Below are positions 43,868-53,953 of a DNA stretch of 64,000 nt, piece after piece. Source of the DNA: Maioricimonas rarisocia (GTDB taxonomy: Bacteria; Planctomycetota; Planctomycetia; Planctomycetales; Planctomycetaceae); assembly GCF_007747795.1 (NCBI RefSeq), contig NZ_CP036275.1:5200001-5264000 (forward strand), written 5' to 3'. A model generated the notes under the pieces. That model saw only the letters and a list, made by a program, of their open reading frames with translations, ran no database searches and was not told where the DNA came from. Both the position numbers and the translations under genes were made by a program. Numbering within the stretch: position 1 is the first letter of the stretch; every line of letters begins with the position of its first letter.

Positions 43868-46800
43868 TCAGTCCTTGAGCCACGCAGGTAACCTCGCCTC
43901 CCTGTTGTAAAGAGGCGGCAGAATCGGGATCGGCTCATCCAGCTTGCCCTCGATTGCCGCCTTCACCTCTCGCCACATGGAGGCCTGCACACTCCAGGGC
44001 ACTCCGGCCCTGGTGGAACGGGCTGCCGTGCGGCGGGCGGCCCGTATTGTCTCCCGAGCCGCATCCAACTTGTCGAGGCGGAGTTGCACCAGCGCCAGGC
44101 AGAGCAGTGATCCGAGCTGGCTGTTCACAGACAGATCTTCGCCGGTCGTGGTGAGCAGAATCGCCAGCGCCTCTTCGTCGCCGCCCACCCGATAGTACGC
44201 CAGACCGAGCATCCGTCGGTGAATTCGGGCGCGGCTTTGGGCATGTTGTTCGGCGATCTCCAGAATCTCCGGAGTGACTTCCCCCTCCGGAAAGCTGAGG
44301 CAGGCCGTCAGCAGACTATGGCGTCGCGCGACACTCTCAGAGCCGGCAAACTCTTCGAACATCGTGCGGCACACGCCGCGATACCCGGCGATGTCCCCCG
44401 TGTATCTGAGGAGAAAGGCAAGTTCGAGATAATCCTTGTGCGAAGGCGCTCCCCGTTCGATCCACCGTTCGTGGCCGGCAATCGCCTGCTGCAATGCACC
44501 TGCATCGAGGCACATCTCTATAAGTGCTTTCGCCCACTTCCTGTTATCCGGTTCGAGATCGAGTGCCTGCTGGAAGGCGAGGATCGCTCCTGCAATGTCG
44601 CCGGAACGCCGCCGCATGTCTCCGAGATTGGCGTGAGCCAGAGCATACTCCGGCTGCAAGTCGATGGCGTTGCGGAGCGCGTTTGCGGCATTCTCGTGTT
44701 CGCCGAGACGCGAATAAACGACGCCCAGACTGTTCCAGGCTGATGCATATTCGGGCTCGATCCCGATTGCTCGGCGGAAGGCGGTGACCGCTCCGTGCAG
44801 GTCGTTCTGCTCAGCGAGCGTCAGTCCCAGGTTCAGCCACGCACCTGCGCTTTCCGGCCGGAGTGCTACGGCCGTGTGGAAGAAGCGGAGCGACGCTTCT
44901 GGCCGATTCACCTGGCTGGACGAGAACAGGTAGCCGAGCGAGTGGTTCCCCCAGAAGTCATCGGGCCGGACCAGATTCAACCGCATCAACAACCGGATTG
45001 CGTCGTCCTTGAAACCGGCCCGCGAAAGGGCCCGCGCCATGTGGATCAGCAGCGGTGGGGTATGCGGGGCGACGTCGACGGCCGCCGCAAGTTGCCGCAA
45101 TCGGGGGTGATCCGACTCCGCGATCGCCCGCCGCACATCATTTCGCCACGGATCAGAATCGACAGCCGCCAGCACAGTCAGAAGCCAGTCCTCATCGCCA
45201 GGTTCTGCGTCGACGATGTGACTCAGACACAGATCCAGCGAGGAGATCCGAGTCTCCTGCACGGCGGTTGGCAGACTCAGAATCGATGCACCGGCCTCGC
45301 TGACGGGCGTGCCGCCAATCACCAGGCCCAGCTCTGCGAGCGCCTCCGATGTCCGTGCGAAGATCCTGTCGCCACGGAACTTCGCCGATTCGACGTTGAC
45401 CTCGGATGCTGCCAGACGAATGGCGTCGAAGCGGGCCGCGAACTGTTGATCGCGCTCATCAGCGTCCAGGTCGCGATTCAATTCGTCGAGCTGCTCGAGG
45501 AGTACGGGAGGGATCCGATGGGAATCCTGTTCGACCAGCGACTCCGCCCGCCGCTGCGCGGAACGCGCGGACGCAATGGCTGAGGCCCACTCCTGTGAAC
45601 GGTCCGCCAGCTTCCATGATTGCTCGCGCAGGAGATACGCATTCTCGATCGCATCTTCGATTCCCAGTTGCAGGCGGGAAAGCCGCTCCGCCTGCTCTGC
45701 CGCATCGCGAATCGCTTCCGCCCGACGGTTTCCACGATCGTTGACGAACCAGATGGTCGCCAAGAACACCCCCAGAACCAGCGTCAGGATCGAGGCCAGC
45801 AGGCCGGCGGTGCTGGGGTTCCGCCGACACCATCGCCACGACCGCTCGATGCGTCCGACCGGACGCGCCGTAATGGGCTGGCCTGACCGCCATCGTTCCA
45901 GGTCGGCTCTCAGTGACTCCGCCGTGAGATACCTCCTGTGCGGCTGCTTCTGCAGACACTTCAGGCAGATTGTTTCGAGGTCGGCAGGTACTTTCGGGTT
46001 CAGCAGGCGAGGAGAGGCGGGCTCTGACTCGATGAGCTGTTGAATGGTCTGGACCGAGGACTCTCCCTTGAAAGGAGGCCGCCCCGTCAAGAGTTCGTAC
46101 AGAATCACGCCCAGGGAATAGACGTCGCTGGCCGGACCAATCAGCCCGCGCCGGCCCTGCGCCTGCTCGGGCGACATGTAGGAGGGAGTGCCCAGTACCT
46201 GCCCGGTCCGCGTCAGGTCGCTGTCTCCCTCGACGCGCATCGCCAGACCGAAATCTGTGATATGGATGCGGTCGGCCGCATCAACCAGCACATTGGACGG
46301 TTTGAGATCACGATGCAACGTCCCCTGCTCATGGGCGTACTGGACTGCTGCGGCGATGGACTGTACGTACTCTGCCGCCTTGCGGGCGGGCAGCGGATTC
46401 TCGCGAACGATCTCCGCCAGGCTGCGTCCCTCGATGTAGTCCATCGAAAAGTAGTGGTGGTCGTCGTGCCGGCCGACTTCGTGAACGGCCACGATGGACG
46501 GGTGCCGCAGATTGCCGGCCGCCTCGGCTTCGGTTTTGAACCGTTCGATGTCCTCGTCACTGGCGAGATGCCCGGAGAGGATCATCTTGATCGCGACGGT
46601 GCGGTTGAGGCTGGTCTGCCGCGCCTTGTAGATCACCCCCATTCCGCCGCGGGCAATCTCGTCGAGGAGTTCGTAGTCGCCGAAGTACCGGACCTTCGGC
46701 GGGACAAACCGGCGCCGGGGCGGTTCGCCCGCAATCCCGGCCAGGTCGTGTACATGGTCGCGGTCGGCAAGGAATTCGCGCAGCCCGTCCGCGAGTTCGG

Positions 46801-46912
46801 GGTGATCAGCCAGCAACGCGTCGGTCGTCGGGGCTTCACCCGCCTCTTCAGCGTGCAGGTACCCGGCAATGACCTCATCGAGTCGCTGAGAATCGCCCGG
46901 GGCGTCGTTCAT
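43868..46912 (-). CDS. Membrane-anchored Ser/Thr protein kinase with C-terminal TPRs
   Basis: 1014 residues. A short N-terminal helical segment, then a Hanks-type kinase domain (about 75-350): GGMGVIYKARQTSLNRTVAI with the ATP Lys, HRDLKPSNVLVD (catalytic Asp near 205), DFGLA, GTPSYMSPEQAQGR and SDVYSLGVILYELLTGRPPF. One TM helix near 370-392 (LLASILTLVLGVFLATIWFV), then a coiled region and TPRs about 620-830 (AGAWLNLGLTLAEQNDLHGA; ASAWNSLGVVYSRLGEHENA; ALAHANLGDMRRRSGDIAGA). Kinase in the cytoplasm, TPRs outside. In planctomycetes this architecture is typically linked to small ECF sigma factors, here at 49178 in the same orientation. Confidence 0.92.
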   Translation of the reverse strand: MNDAPGDSQRLDEVIAGYLHAEEAGEAPTTDALLADHPELADGLREFLADRDHVHDLAGIAGEPPRRRFVPPKVRYFGDYELLDEIARGGMGVIYKARQTSLNRTVAIKMILSGHLASDEDIERFKTEAEAAGNLRHPSIVAVHEVGRHDDHHYFSMDYIEGRSLAEIVRENPLPARKAAEYVQSIAAAVQYAHEQGTLHRDLKPSNVLVDAADRIHITDFGLAMRVEGDSDLTRTGQVLGTPSYMSPEQAQGRRGLIGPASDVYSLGVILYELLTGRPPFKGESSVQTIQQLIESEPASPRLLNPKVPADLETICLKCLQKQPHRRYLTAESLRADLERWRSGQPITARPVGRIERSWRWCRRNPSTAGLLASILTLVLGVFLATIWFVNDRGNRRAEAIRDAAEQAERLSRLQLGIEDAIENAYLLREQSWKLADRSQEWASAIASARSAQRRAESLVEQDSHRIPPVLLEQLDELNRDLDADERDQQFAARFDAIRLAASEVNVESAKFRGDRIFARTSEALAELGLVIGGTPVSEAGASILSLPTAVQETRISSLDLCLSHIVDAEPGDEDWLLTVLAAVDSDPWRNDVRRAIAESDHPRLRQLAAAVDVAPHTPPLLIHMARALSRAGFKDDAIRLLMRLNLVRPDDFWGNHSLGYLFSSSQVNRPEASLRFFHTAVALRPESAGAWLNLGLTLAEQNDLHGAVTAFRRAIGIEPEYASAWNSLGVVYSRLGEHENAANALRNAIDLQPEYALAHANLGDMRRRSGDIAGAILAFQQALDLEPDNRKWAKALIEMCLDAGALQQAIAGHERWIERGAPSHKDYLELAFLLRYTGDIAGYRGVCRTMFEEFAGSESVARRHSLLTACLSFPEGEVTPEILEIAEQHAQSRARIHRRMLGLAYYRVGGDEEALAILLTTTGEDLSVNSQLGSLLCLALVQLRLDKLDAARETIRAARRTAARSTRAGVPWSVQASMWREVKAAIEGKLDEPIPILPPLYNREARLPAWLKD

Positions 46913-47090
46913 CGGTTGTTCTCCCCACGAGGGAGATGTGGCTCGAACAGTTCGAGGCGCTGCGCAATCAAGGATACCGATTCTCTCAATTCGAAGCGCG
47001 GAGATCCGGACAATTGAGTAAGCCCGAGCAACCGCCGTCCATGAGCGTCAGAACGTTCCTGCTCAGGTCTCCCGACTGCGTCCATACTCC

Positions 47091-48050
47091 CTACTGCCGG
47101 CGACCGATCTTTTCAGGATACTTGTTATTCAGACTCTCCTGGTGAATGGCGGTGTCCGCGCCTCGGGGACTCACCGTGATCTCCCCCAGTGCGTCGAACA
47201 TGCCGTTCGCTTCTCCACTTTCCCCGTTGACCAGGTCCCAGATCAGGCAATCAGGTTTCCCGCCATCAACAGTAACGGTCGCCCGCAGCAGGTGGTCGTT
47301 GGTATTGAGCGGCGCCTGGCGGTGATCGGCCAGCATCAGGACGAAACCGGCGATCCCGGAGGCCGCATTCTGGCGGGGCAACGCGGCGCCGAAGATCGGC
47401 TCGTAGCTGACCGGTTCGCTGCGGGCGGGATAGACGTCAAGAAATCCTCGCGCCGTCTGATTGCGGTTCAGGCCGATCCGCGCCTCGAAACCGACAATGT
47501 TGCTCGGCGGCAGCGGCTCCACCGGTTGTGCCGGAGTGTCGATCAACACCCTCGCATCAAGCTGCCCGTAGTCCACAGGGCTGCAGGCCCGCCCTCCTTT
47601 GGACCTGGCGATGCTGCCGTCAGCAGCAAACGGGGGCGGAAGCATACTGTCGAACAGACGATCGCCGGCAAAGTCCCACACGAGCACGTTCGGGTCGTAT
47701 GCCGCCGGCTGGACGACGGCCGCAACAATGTCATCCGGTCCGATCTGCCGGTCGATCACGGGGACGAACGTCAGGACGACTCCGTCCGTGCGGCGGTCAA
47801 TGGTTCCCCACACCGTCTCCAGCCGCAGGACGTCGCCGTCCGGAGAGGAGAACTCCACGAACGATCCTTCCTTCGCCTGATGATTGGGGCAGACACCAAT
47901 CCGCGCCTCGAAACCGAACTCGACGCCGTCAACTACCAGGACCTGAAACGGAGCGCGAATCTCGATTGGCGGCGCGGCGTGTGACCAGGTGGGCCACAGG
48001 CAGGCGGCACAGGCAATCAAGAATGTTATTGAGCAGGGCAGTCGTTTCAT
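47091..48050 (-). CDS. Secreted protein with two related beta-rich repeats
   Basis: 319 residues. Signal peptide ITFLIACAACLWPTWSHA-A. Two related halves: VEFGFEARIGVCPNHQAKEG (about 45-60) and VGFEARIGLNRNQTARGF (about 190-205), each followed by strands with VLVWDFAGDRLFD and CLIWDLVNGESGE, so the protein looks like an internal duplication. No family recognised. It lies between the kinase gene and another secreted gene on the same strand; spacing on both sides (178 and 66 bases) allows one unit with the ECF gene. Confidence 0.7.
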   Translation of the reverse strand: MKRLPCSITFLIACAACLWPTWSHAAPPIEIRAPFQVLVVDGVEFGFEARIGVCPNHQAKEGSFVEFSSPDGDVLRLETVWGTIDRRTDGVVLTFVPVIDRQIGPDDIVAAVVQPAAYDPNVLVWDFAGDRLFDSMLPPPFAADGSIARSKGGRACSPVDYGQLDARVLIDTPAQPVEPLPPSNIVGFEARIGLNRNQTARGFLDVYPARSEPVSYEPIFGAALPRQNAASGIAGFVLMLADHRQAPLNTNDHLLRATVTVDGGKPDCLIWDLVNGESGEANGMFDALGEITVSPRGADTAIHQESLNNKYPEKIGRRQ

Positions 48051-48116
48051 GACGGTTTCCCCCTTCTGAGAAGCGACGACTTGTGGACGTTTGAATGGTG
48101 GGTCATCGGGCTCCGG

Positions 48117-49010
48117 TCATTGGGGAAGCGGTGACGTCGAGGCTGCTGTCACACTCACGGCACCGGAGCCGATGTCCGATCCTTCGATTCCTGCGGCCGG
48201 GTCCCCGCAGTCGGGAATATCGATCCGGAACGGTCCGTGCGGACCCGCGTTCGCCTCGAACATGAAGTCGCCGAAACAGGTGTCCGGTGAATTGCCATCG
48301 GGAGGAACCACATCCACTGCTGCAACGCCCGCCAGGTGCAACTGAAGACGCTTGCGGCCGACGTAAGGCCGCACAGTCGCGGCGGCCGCAACACCGTCCA
48401 CGCGGACCAGATCGCCATCCTCCCGATTCGCCAGTAGCGACAGGCGGCCGATTGCCCTCCCCTCATCGCCGATGGCAGCGGCAGCCTGAAAGGCGGACTC
48501 GACCGTGGTCCCTTCCCCCAATGCGACCACCAGTTGTTCGGGCTCGAACTTGCCAATGGTGTTGCCTCCGGAGAAAGCCATCCCTGAGACTGCGACAACA
48601 CCCTGCCGGCCCAGATCCAACTCGATCGAAACCGTGTCGTCTGAGACCGTCGCGATCGCCGGAACACGTGGATACCGACGGCCCCGGTGCAGCTTTACGT
48701 TCGCGGTCCCCGACAGTTCCGCCCGCAGCGGCAGGCCCGTCTCACCATGCCAGCGAACCTGTTCCACCGCCAACTCGACCTTCTCGATCGCGGTTCCCCC
48801 AGGTTCGAAGTCGATCTGCAACATTCCGATTGCGGCCGCATTGCTGTCCGGACCGGCGGCGGCAGCAACAGCGTATTCGAACTGAACGCCGGTCCGTGGC
48901 TCTTCGGCCACGCCGGCGCCGACCACGACAAGTGTCTCAGCCACAACCAGACCGGCGCTGGCCGACGTGCAGCCGAGTGTGATTGCCGTCAGTAGCGTGA
49001 GGCGAAGCAT
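48117..49010 (-). CDS. Secreted protein of unknown function
   Basis: 297 residues. Signal peptide LTLLTAITLGCTSASAGLVVA. The rest alternates beta strands rich in Val and Ala: VQFEYAVAAAAGPDSNAAA, VELAVEQVRWHGETGLPLRA, VSIELDLGRQGVVAVSG, and a C-terminal CFGDFMFEANAGPHGPFRID. The Cys pair (CFGDF, IPDCGDP) could form a disulfide. No family assigned. Located between the ECF sigma factor (167 bases upstream) and the secreted duplicate-domain protein, so it is a candidate target of that regulator. Confidence 0.65.
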   Translation of the reverse strand: MLRLTLLTAITLGCTSASAGLVVAETLVVVGAGVAEEPRTGVQFEYAVAAAAGPDSNAAAIGMLQIDFEPGGTAIEKVELAVEQVRWHGETGLPLRAELSGTANVKLHRGRRYPRVPAIATVSDDTVSIELDLGRQGVVAVSGMAFSGGNTIGKFEPEQLVVALGEGTTVESAFQAAAAIGDEGRAIGRLSLLANREDGDLVRVDGVAAAATVRPYVGRKRLQLHLAGVAAVDVVPPDGNSPDTCFGDFMFEANAGPHGPFRIDIPDCGDPAAGIEGSDIGSGAVSVTAASTSPLPQ

Positions 49011-49177
49011 GGAACTGGCTCCAGGATGATGGACACGGTCATTTGCCGGGGAGCAGGACGGTGTGAATCAACTCCCGCTACTGAGCTGGACGACACGCGT
49101 GTCGTCACAAACCGCGCCAATCTGAAGAAACCGGTCTTTCGGGCAGAACTCGTTCCCCGGATTGGCCGGACGACGGC

Positions 49178-49750
49178 TCACATTCCGGTGTCCGGCTCCT
49201 GGAGCAGCTCGCGGAGACGTTTCAGGCCCCGCCGCAGCAGGCCGGCAACGGATGGGCTCGTGCGTTCCATCCGTTGGGCCAATTCGGAGATGGGGCAACC
49301 GTGGATGTGGTGTAGCTCGATTGCCTCGCGCTGGTCCTCGGGCAGCTCACCCAAGGCCCAGGCCAGCCGCATGAGTTGCTCGCTGCGAACGGCCCTGCCG
49401 CTGGGCGAGGTCTGCATCGCGATCAGCCAGTCTTCCAGCCGCGTGCAGGAGTCATCCAGGTCCGCACTGAGCGCACGCTCCCGGTCGATGTCCCGTCGCT
49501 CGCGATGGAGTCCGCGAAAGGCGTCGGCCAGATTGTTGGCCAGGATCCGCCGCAACCAGGCAGCCAGTTCGGCATCATTGACGCCGCGGAACTGGTCCCG
49601 CTTCTGGTAGGCGGCGAACAACGTGTCATTGACCACGTCGGACGGATCCAGCTTTCGCCGATGCCGGTCGCCGATCTGCATCCGCGCCAGCAACGTCAGA
49701 TAGTGACGGAACCGTTCCAGACGCTCGGGAGTGGGCGGGTGTGACGGCAT
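49178..49750 (-). CDS. ECF-type sigma factor
   Basis: 190 residues from ATG 49750 (upstream open frame is not protein-like). Region 2: FRHYLTLLARMQIGDRHRR then LDPSDVVNDTLFAAYQKRDQ. Region 4: LPEDQREAIELHHIHGCPIS followed by ELAQRMERTSPSVAGLLRRG, an HTH. Short basic linker between. Planctomycetes have many ECF factors of this size, and several groups co-occur with the kinase-TPR type seen at 43868 instead of an anti-sigma factor; no anti-sigma gene is adjacent here. First gene of a minus-strand cluster of four. Confidence 0.88.
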   Translation of the reverse strand: MPSHPPTPERLERFRHYLTLLARMQIGDRHRRKLDPSDVVNDTLFAAYQKRDQFRGVNDAELAAWLRRILANNLADAFRGLHRERRDIDRERALSADLDDSCTRLEDWLIAMQTSPSGRAVRSEQLMRLAWALGELPEDQREAIELHHIHGCPISELAQRMERTSPSVAGLLRRGLKRLRELLQEPDTGM

Positions 49751-50159
49751 CGTCAGTTCCGGACGAGTCGTTGACGGACGAAGGCGTTGGAACGTGATCG
49801 GACTATCCAGCCAGCGTCTGCGCTGCCCGGCCGGACGTCTTTCGACAGTCGGTGCAGGGTTTGCGGCGCAGCGACAGTTCTCAAGGACACATCGTACCAT
49901 GGACGTCAGCGTCGGACGCGTGATTCAGGCGCGGCCACATGAAGTGCTCCGCCACGTCGTGGTCGCCTCCGAGCGGCCACTGAATTACGTCTGCTGAGGA
50001 GCGGTTCGCTGGGCAACACCGAGGGCGATCAGCTGCTAGAATTGCGGGGAGGAAATCACCGGAAACATCGCCCCCGAGGCAACCGATCGCCATCGCTTCC
50101 GGACGCTCAGTTTGTCCGGAGCCGTCTCCTCTGCTCACCTTTCAGCAATGTAGCATGCC
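49751..50159. other. Divergent intergenic region, nothing recognised
   Basis: Lies between the leftward ECF gene and the rightward TIM-barrel gene and should hold both promoters. I find no clear element. Confidence 0.4.
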
Positions 50160-51188
50160 ATGTCTGATTCGAAGCCTTCCCGGTCTGATTCAAACACTTC
50201 ATTGCCGCGCCGAGAACTTCTGGCGTATGCGGCCGCATTTGGTCCTGCATTTCTGGCGGCCAACGGTCTGACGGCCGCCGACGCACCTGGCGCAAAGCCA
50301 CGCGTGGATGCGGGAAAGAAGTACGCCATGAAGAAATCCATCAACCTGTGGGCCTTTCCCTACCCGCAAGAGATGACGTTGATGGACTGTCTGCGCCTGG
50401 CGCACGATGCCGGCTTCGATGCGGTGGAGATCAATTTCGATCTGGAAAGCGATGTCTCGATCAAAGCCAGCGAACAGGATCTGCAACAGATCGGCCGCCA
50501 GGCACGCGACATTGGAATTGAGATCAGCGGGCTCTGCTCGTTCCTGTTCTGGCCATACTCCCTCACGAGCAACGATCCGGAACGCAGACGACTCGGCCGC
50601 GAGTACGCGGCACGCATGATTGATGCCGCCGCTGCACTGGGGACGGACAACCTGCTGGTCGTTCCCGGAGCGGTGTACATCCCTTGGGCTCCCGAACCGG
50701 AGCCCGTCCCGAACGACGTTTGCTGGGAGCGGGCCAGCGAGGCAATTCACAGCGTGCTTCCCAGGGCGAAGCAGGTGGGCGTGTCTCTCAACATGGAGAA
50801 CATTTTCGCCAACGCCTTCCTGATGAGTCCGGAGGAAATGAACCGGTTCGTCGACAGCTTCGAGAGCGATGCCGTCGGCATTCACTTCGATACCGGAAAC
50901 ATCATGCAGTTCCAGTTTCCCGAACACTGGATCAGACAGTGCGGTCGCCGCATTCGCAACGTGCACCTCAAGGAGTACAGCAAGGCGGCGGGCACGCACT
51001 TTACACTGGAAGCGTTTCGACCACTTCTCGATGGAACCACAAACTGGCCTGCCGTACTGGAAGCGTTCGAGTCCATCGGCTACGAAGGCTATCTGACATT
51101 CGAATACTTTCATCCGTTCCCGCACTGGCCGGAGGCGCTGATCTACCAGACGTCCGATTCCCTGGACCGGATGCTGGGCCGAAAGTGA
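50160..51188 (+). CDS. Tat-exported sugar phosphate isomerase/epimerase-like TIM barrel
   Basis: 342 residues. Twin-Arg signal LPRRELLAYAAAFGPAFLAA at residues 16-35. Barrel segments: INLWAFPYPQEMTLMDCLRL, AGFDAVEINFDLESDVSIKA, IGIEISGLCSFLFW, LGTDNLLVVPGAVYIPWAPE, VGVSLNMENIFANAFLMSPE (Glu metal ligand), VGIHFDTGNIMQFQFPEHW (Asp), IRNVHLKEYSKA (His), GYEGYLTFEYFHPFP (Glu). The full metal-ligand set is present, so it should be active on a ketose or sugar-acid. A second exported barrel of the same superfamily is at 35388. Confidence 0.88.
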   Translation: MSDSKPSRSDSNTSLPRRELLAYAAAFGPAFLAANGLTAADAPGAKPRVDAGKKYAMKKSINLWAFPYPQEMTLMDCLRLAHDAGFDAVEINFDLESDVSIKASEQDLQQIGRQARDIGIEISGLCSFLFWPYSLTSNDPERRRLGREYAARMIDAAAALGTDNLLVVPGAVYIPWAPEPEPVPNDVCWERASEAIHSVLPRAKQVGVSLNMENIFANAFLMSPEEMNRFVDSFESDAVGIHFDTGNIMQFQFPEHWIRQCGRRIRNVHLKEYSKAAGTHFTLEAFRPLLDGTTNWPAVLEAFESIGYEGYLTFEYFHPFPHWPEALIYQTSDSLDRMLGRK

Positions 51189-51931
51189 CCGCCTGTCGGC
51201 TGCGTCCATGCTCTTCAGACAGAGGCTCCCGACCGGATCACGTAGGAGAGCCGGCCGTTGAGCTTTGCGACGTTGCGGATGCGTCGCGCGTGCCCTCGCA
51301 CTCGCTGCTACGCCATTTCGATGCCGAGCGATTGCAGCAGGTTGCTTCGTTCCCATCGGGCCCCGAGTTCTGCTGTTCCGCACCTCCGCACAGAAGCGGT
51401 CAGCGGTATGGCGAGTCGCGGCCCGACGGTCACGCGCGGGACTCTGTGCCGGAGGCCGGCACCGTGACTTCCTTCCCGAGATGCTCGGCGGGAGTCTCTG
51501 GCGTCGATGTTGTCTGGGCGGCGGCTGAACTGATGGCACAGAACGTCAGAGCGACGGCAACAGCACGCCCTGCCGGGATCAGCGATGAGATGCGCATCGT
51601 TGCTTGACCATTCATGCTTTGTGATTCACTCACCTGCGTGCATGGACATGTCTCGACTGCTTCGCGTCGGACCGGCTACCCATTCAGGAATCACGCGTTT
51701 CCGAACGGGCGACACTTGTGCAGAACCATCCGGAGAGACAGAGCCGCAGCTGATCTTCAGATGAGCCCCCCTCGATCGCCGTCACAACAACGGAACGTAC
51801 AGCGCTCTGGCGAAGATCGTTGCCCGGCAGGTGCCCAGCCGCGAGAGAGTGCTTGAGTTTCTGGACGTCGCCGACGATTGCATACCGGCGCTCGCCAGCC
51901 GGCGACCGATCATGCTCACTACAACACCAGA
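51189..51931. other. Gene-poor region with a signal-peptide remnant
   Basis: Apart from the minus-strand fragment at 51430-51597 nothing coding is supported. Confidence 0.5.
51430..51597 (-). pseudogene. Remnant of a secreted protein (signal peptide only)
   Basis: 55 codons from ATG 51597: SLIPAGRAVAVALTFCAISS with AAA-Q cleavage, then TPETPAEHLGKEVTVPASG and a stop. The signal peptide is good, but only about 25 residues follow, so this looks like the 5' end of a lost gene. A genuine small secreted peptide cannot be excluded. Confidence 0.35.
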
Positions 51932-53953
51932 CTACTGATTGAAGTCAGACGGTGCACGCACTTCGATGGTTGGCTTCCTGCCGTAGATGACTCCAGTGTG
52001 GCTGGCGGCGTCCATCTCGGCGACCAGTTTCGCATAGAACGGGCGGTACGCTTCGATTCGTTCGATAGCTGCGTCTCGCTTGGACCTGGACGTCTCAAAT
52101 GACTTCCGGTCACCTCTGGTCGCCGATCCCGTCAGTCCGCGCCCCGCCATGACCATAGCGTTGACAGTGTGCAGCGTGTAGTTGTGATGGTCGATCAGGC
52201 GCTGAAGCCTCGCGAGTTCGTCCTTCGACATCTGCTTGCGATGGTCGAAGTAGATGCGGTCCATCATCTGGTTCATCTGCGACAGAATGGGCCAGTACGC
52301 CGCGAGATACATGCCCGGGTTGTTCGCGCCGGGGTAACGGGCGAAGAAGGAAGCGATCATTGGCTCCTTCTTTGCGTCGCCAGGCCCTTCGTGAAAGACT
52401 TTCACCAGCCGCGATTCGAGCAGATCGTAGTAATTCTTCACGGAGTCACCGGCTGCTCCGTACAGCGCGGAGTAGTAGCGGCGTTCGGCGGTTTCTGCAT
52501 CGAAATCGTCGTCCCACAGCAGCCGCGCCAACAGATAGTGGCTGGCTCCGAGCAGTTCGTACGAGCGGGCGACGTAGTGATAGCCTCCGTCGACTCCGTG
52601 CTTCTGCTGGGCCCGGCACTTTTCAATCAGGTGCTTCGTGACCGGCGCGATCATGTACAGCGGCGTCTGATCGTAGTGCCAGATATCGTACTTGTAGAAC
52701 GTGCCCGCTGCCGAGTGCCAGCCGCGCTCCATTGCCGCTTCGGACCATCGATCGCCTTCGTAGTACACTCCCTGGCTGAATCCGCTGTTCGTCGGATGCA
52801 CCAGAAAGAGCATCGGATGCGGTTTGACCCGCTTCGGGGGGTACTTGTAATCGAGGTAGATGATCACGCCAAGCCGTTTGTCGGGATGCACCTGCGCGAC
52901 GCGCTCGGCCACCTGATTGCTGAACGCAATGATGCGATCGGTCGTGATTCGGCGGCCGTCGGGGCGAACGTCTCCGCTGTCCAGAGCCAGACACTCGCGA
53001 CACGTGCAGAACTTCCGTCCGTCGTTGGCTGCGATCGAGAACATCTGCGAGTGCGGTGTCTTGTCGAAGTAGTCGATCGCGGCTTTCGCGAAGTGTTCGA
53101 CGACCTGCGGATTACTCGTGCAGACCTGCCCGCCGCGTTTCTCCGAGTAGTGCTTCGGATAGCGTTTCCCATTGATCTCCGCGAACCATTCCGGATGATC
53201 TGCGCCATAGACGTCGGGCGACATGATGCGATGCCAGTTGTGTTCGTGGCGCACATCGATCGGATGCCCCAACCGCAGCCGGCGTCCGTAGACTTCGTTC
53301 GCCTGTCCTGCGGGAGATTTCGTGAACTGCCGATACAGGCAATCTGGCGCGTCTTTCATGTCGATCGGCTGGATGGACAGGTCCAGCTGCGGCGGCACAA
53401 TCGTTCCCAGTTCATCGTGCCAGGCGAACAACATTCCGTAGCATCGTTCGAGGAACTCGTAGGTTCCAAACAGCGTTCCCGGCTCCATGCCGACGCTTCC
53501 CCGAACGCGATGCGCTCCGACTCCGGCAGTATCGCGTCCGACGACATGAATGTCCTGCCCGATCGTGCGAATGCGGAAGCCTTCCGACTCGAGCCCCTCC
53601 GTCGTCACGCCCGCTTCCTCCGACCAGGGATTCCGACCGAAGAAGATCGTCGGAGTCCCCTCGACCGGTTCTGCGACTCGTACTGGCTCCGTTCCGGTCG
53701 CCCTTGTCACCAGCGCCCGATATTCCTTTAATGCCAGCACTGCCGCAGGATCTGCTTCATCATTTGGGAGGCAGATCATGTTGTGTACCGGAGTGCCGTC
53801 CCTCACGAGGACGATGCTGGCCGTCTGCTCCTGTTGCCCCAAGGCAGGTGGATGTGCCGCCATCATCACCGCGACACAAGCGATTGTCGAAGGCCCGAGT
53901 CGGGCAAGGCGGCAGAAACGCTGCAGGGATTCGTCGAATCTCGAAACCATCAT
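51932..53953 (-). CDS. DUF4838 secreted protein (glycoside-hydrolase-20/67-like N-domain)
   Basis: 673 residues from ATG 53953 (AAGGGAA upstream). Signal segment PSTIACVAVMMAAHPPALG-Q. N-terminal alpha-glucuronidase/hexosaminidase-like domain about 50-160 (VLALKEYRALVTRATGTEPV, TIFFGRNPWSEEAG, GTLFGTYEFLERCYGMLFAW). DUF4838 region about 190-600: NWHRIMSPDVYGADHPEWFA, DGRKFCTCRECLALDSGD with the CxCxxC, HPMLFLVHPTNSGF and AAYWPILSQMNQMMD. Family members in planctomycetes and Bacteroidetes are presumed carbohydrate-active enzymes; no activity is established. Stand-alone gene. Confidence 0.85.
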   Translation of the reverse strand: MMVSRFDESLQRFCRLARLGPSTIACVAVMMAAHPPALGQQEQTASIVLVRDGTPVHNMICLPNDEADPAAVLALKEYRALVTRATGTEPVRVAEPVEGTPTIFFGRNPWSEEAGVTTEGLESEGFRIRTIGQDIHVVGRDTAGVGAHRVRGSVGMEPGTLFGTYEFLERCYGMLFAWHDELGTIVPPQLDLSIQPIDMKDAPDCLYRQFTKSPAGQANEVYGRRLRLGHPIDVRHEHNWHRIMSPDVYGADHPEWFAEINGKRYPKHYSEKRGGQVCTSNPQVVEHFAKAAIDYFDKTPHSQMFSIAANDGRKFCTCRECLALDSGDVRPDGRRITTDRIIAFSNQVAERVAQVHPDKRLGVIIYLDYKYPPKRVKPHPMLFLVHPTNSGFSQGVYYEGDRWSEAAMERGWHSAAGTFYKYDIWHYDQTPLYMIAPVTKHLIEKCRAQQKHGVDGGYHYVARSYELLGASHYLLARLLWDDDFDAETAERRYYSALYGAAGDSVKNYYDLLESRLVKVFHEGPGDAKKEPMIASFFARYPGANNPGMYLAAYWPILSQMNQMMDRIYFDHRKQMSKDELARLQRLIDHHNYTLHTVNAMVMAGRGLTGSATRGDRKSFETSRSKRDAAIERIEAYRPFYAKLVAEMDAASHTGVIYGRKPTIEVRAPSDFNQ

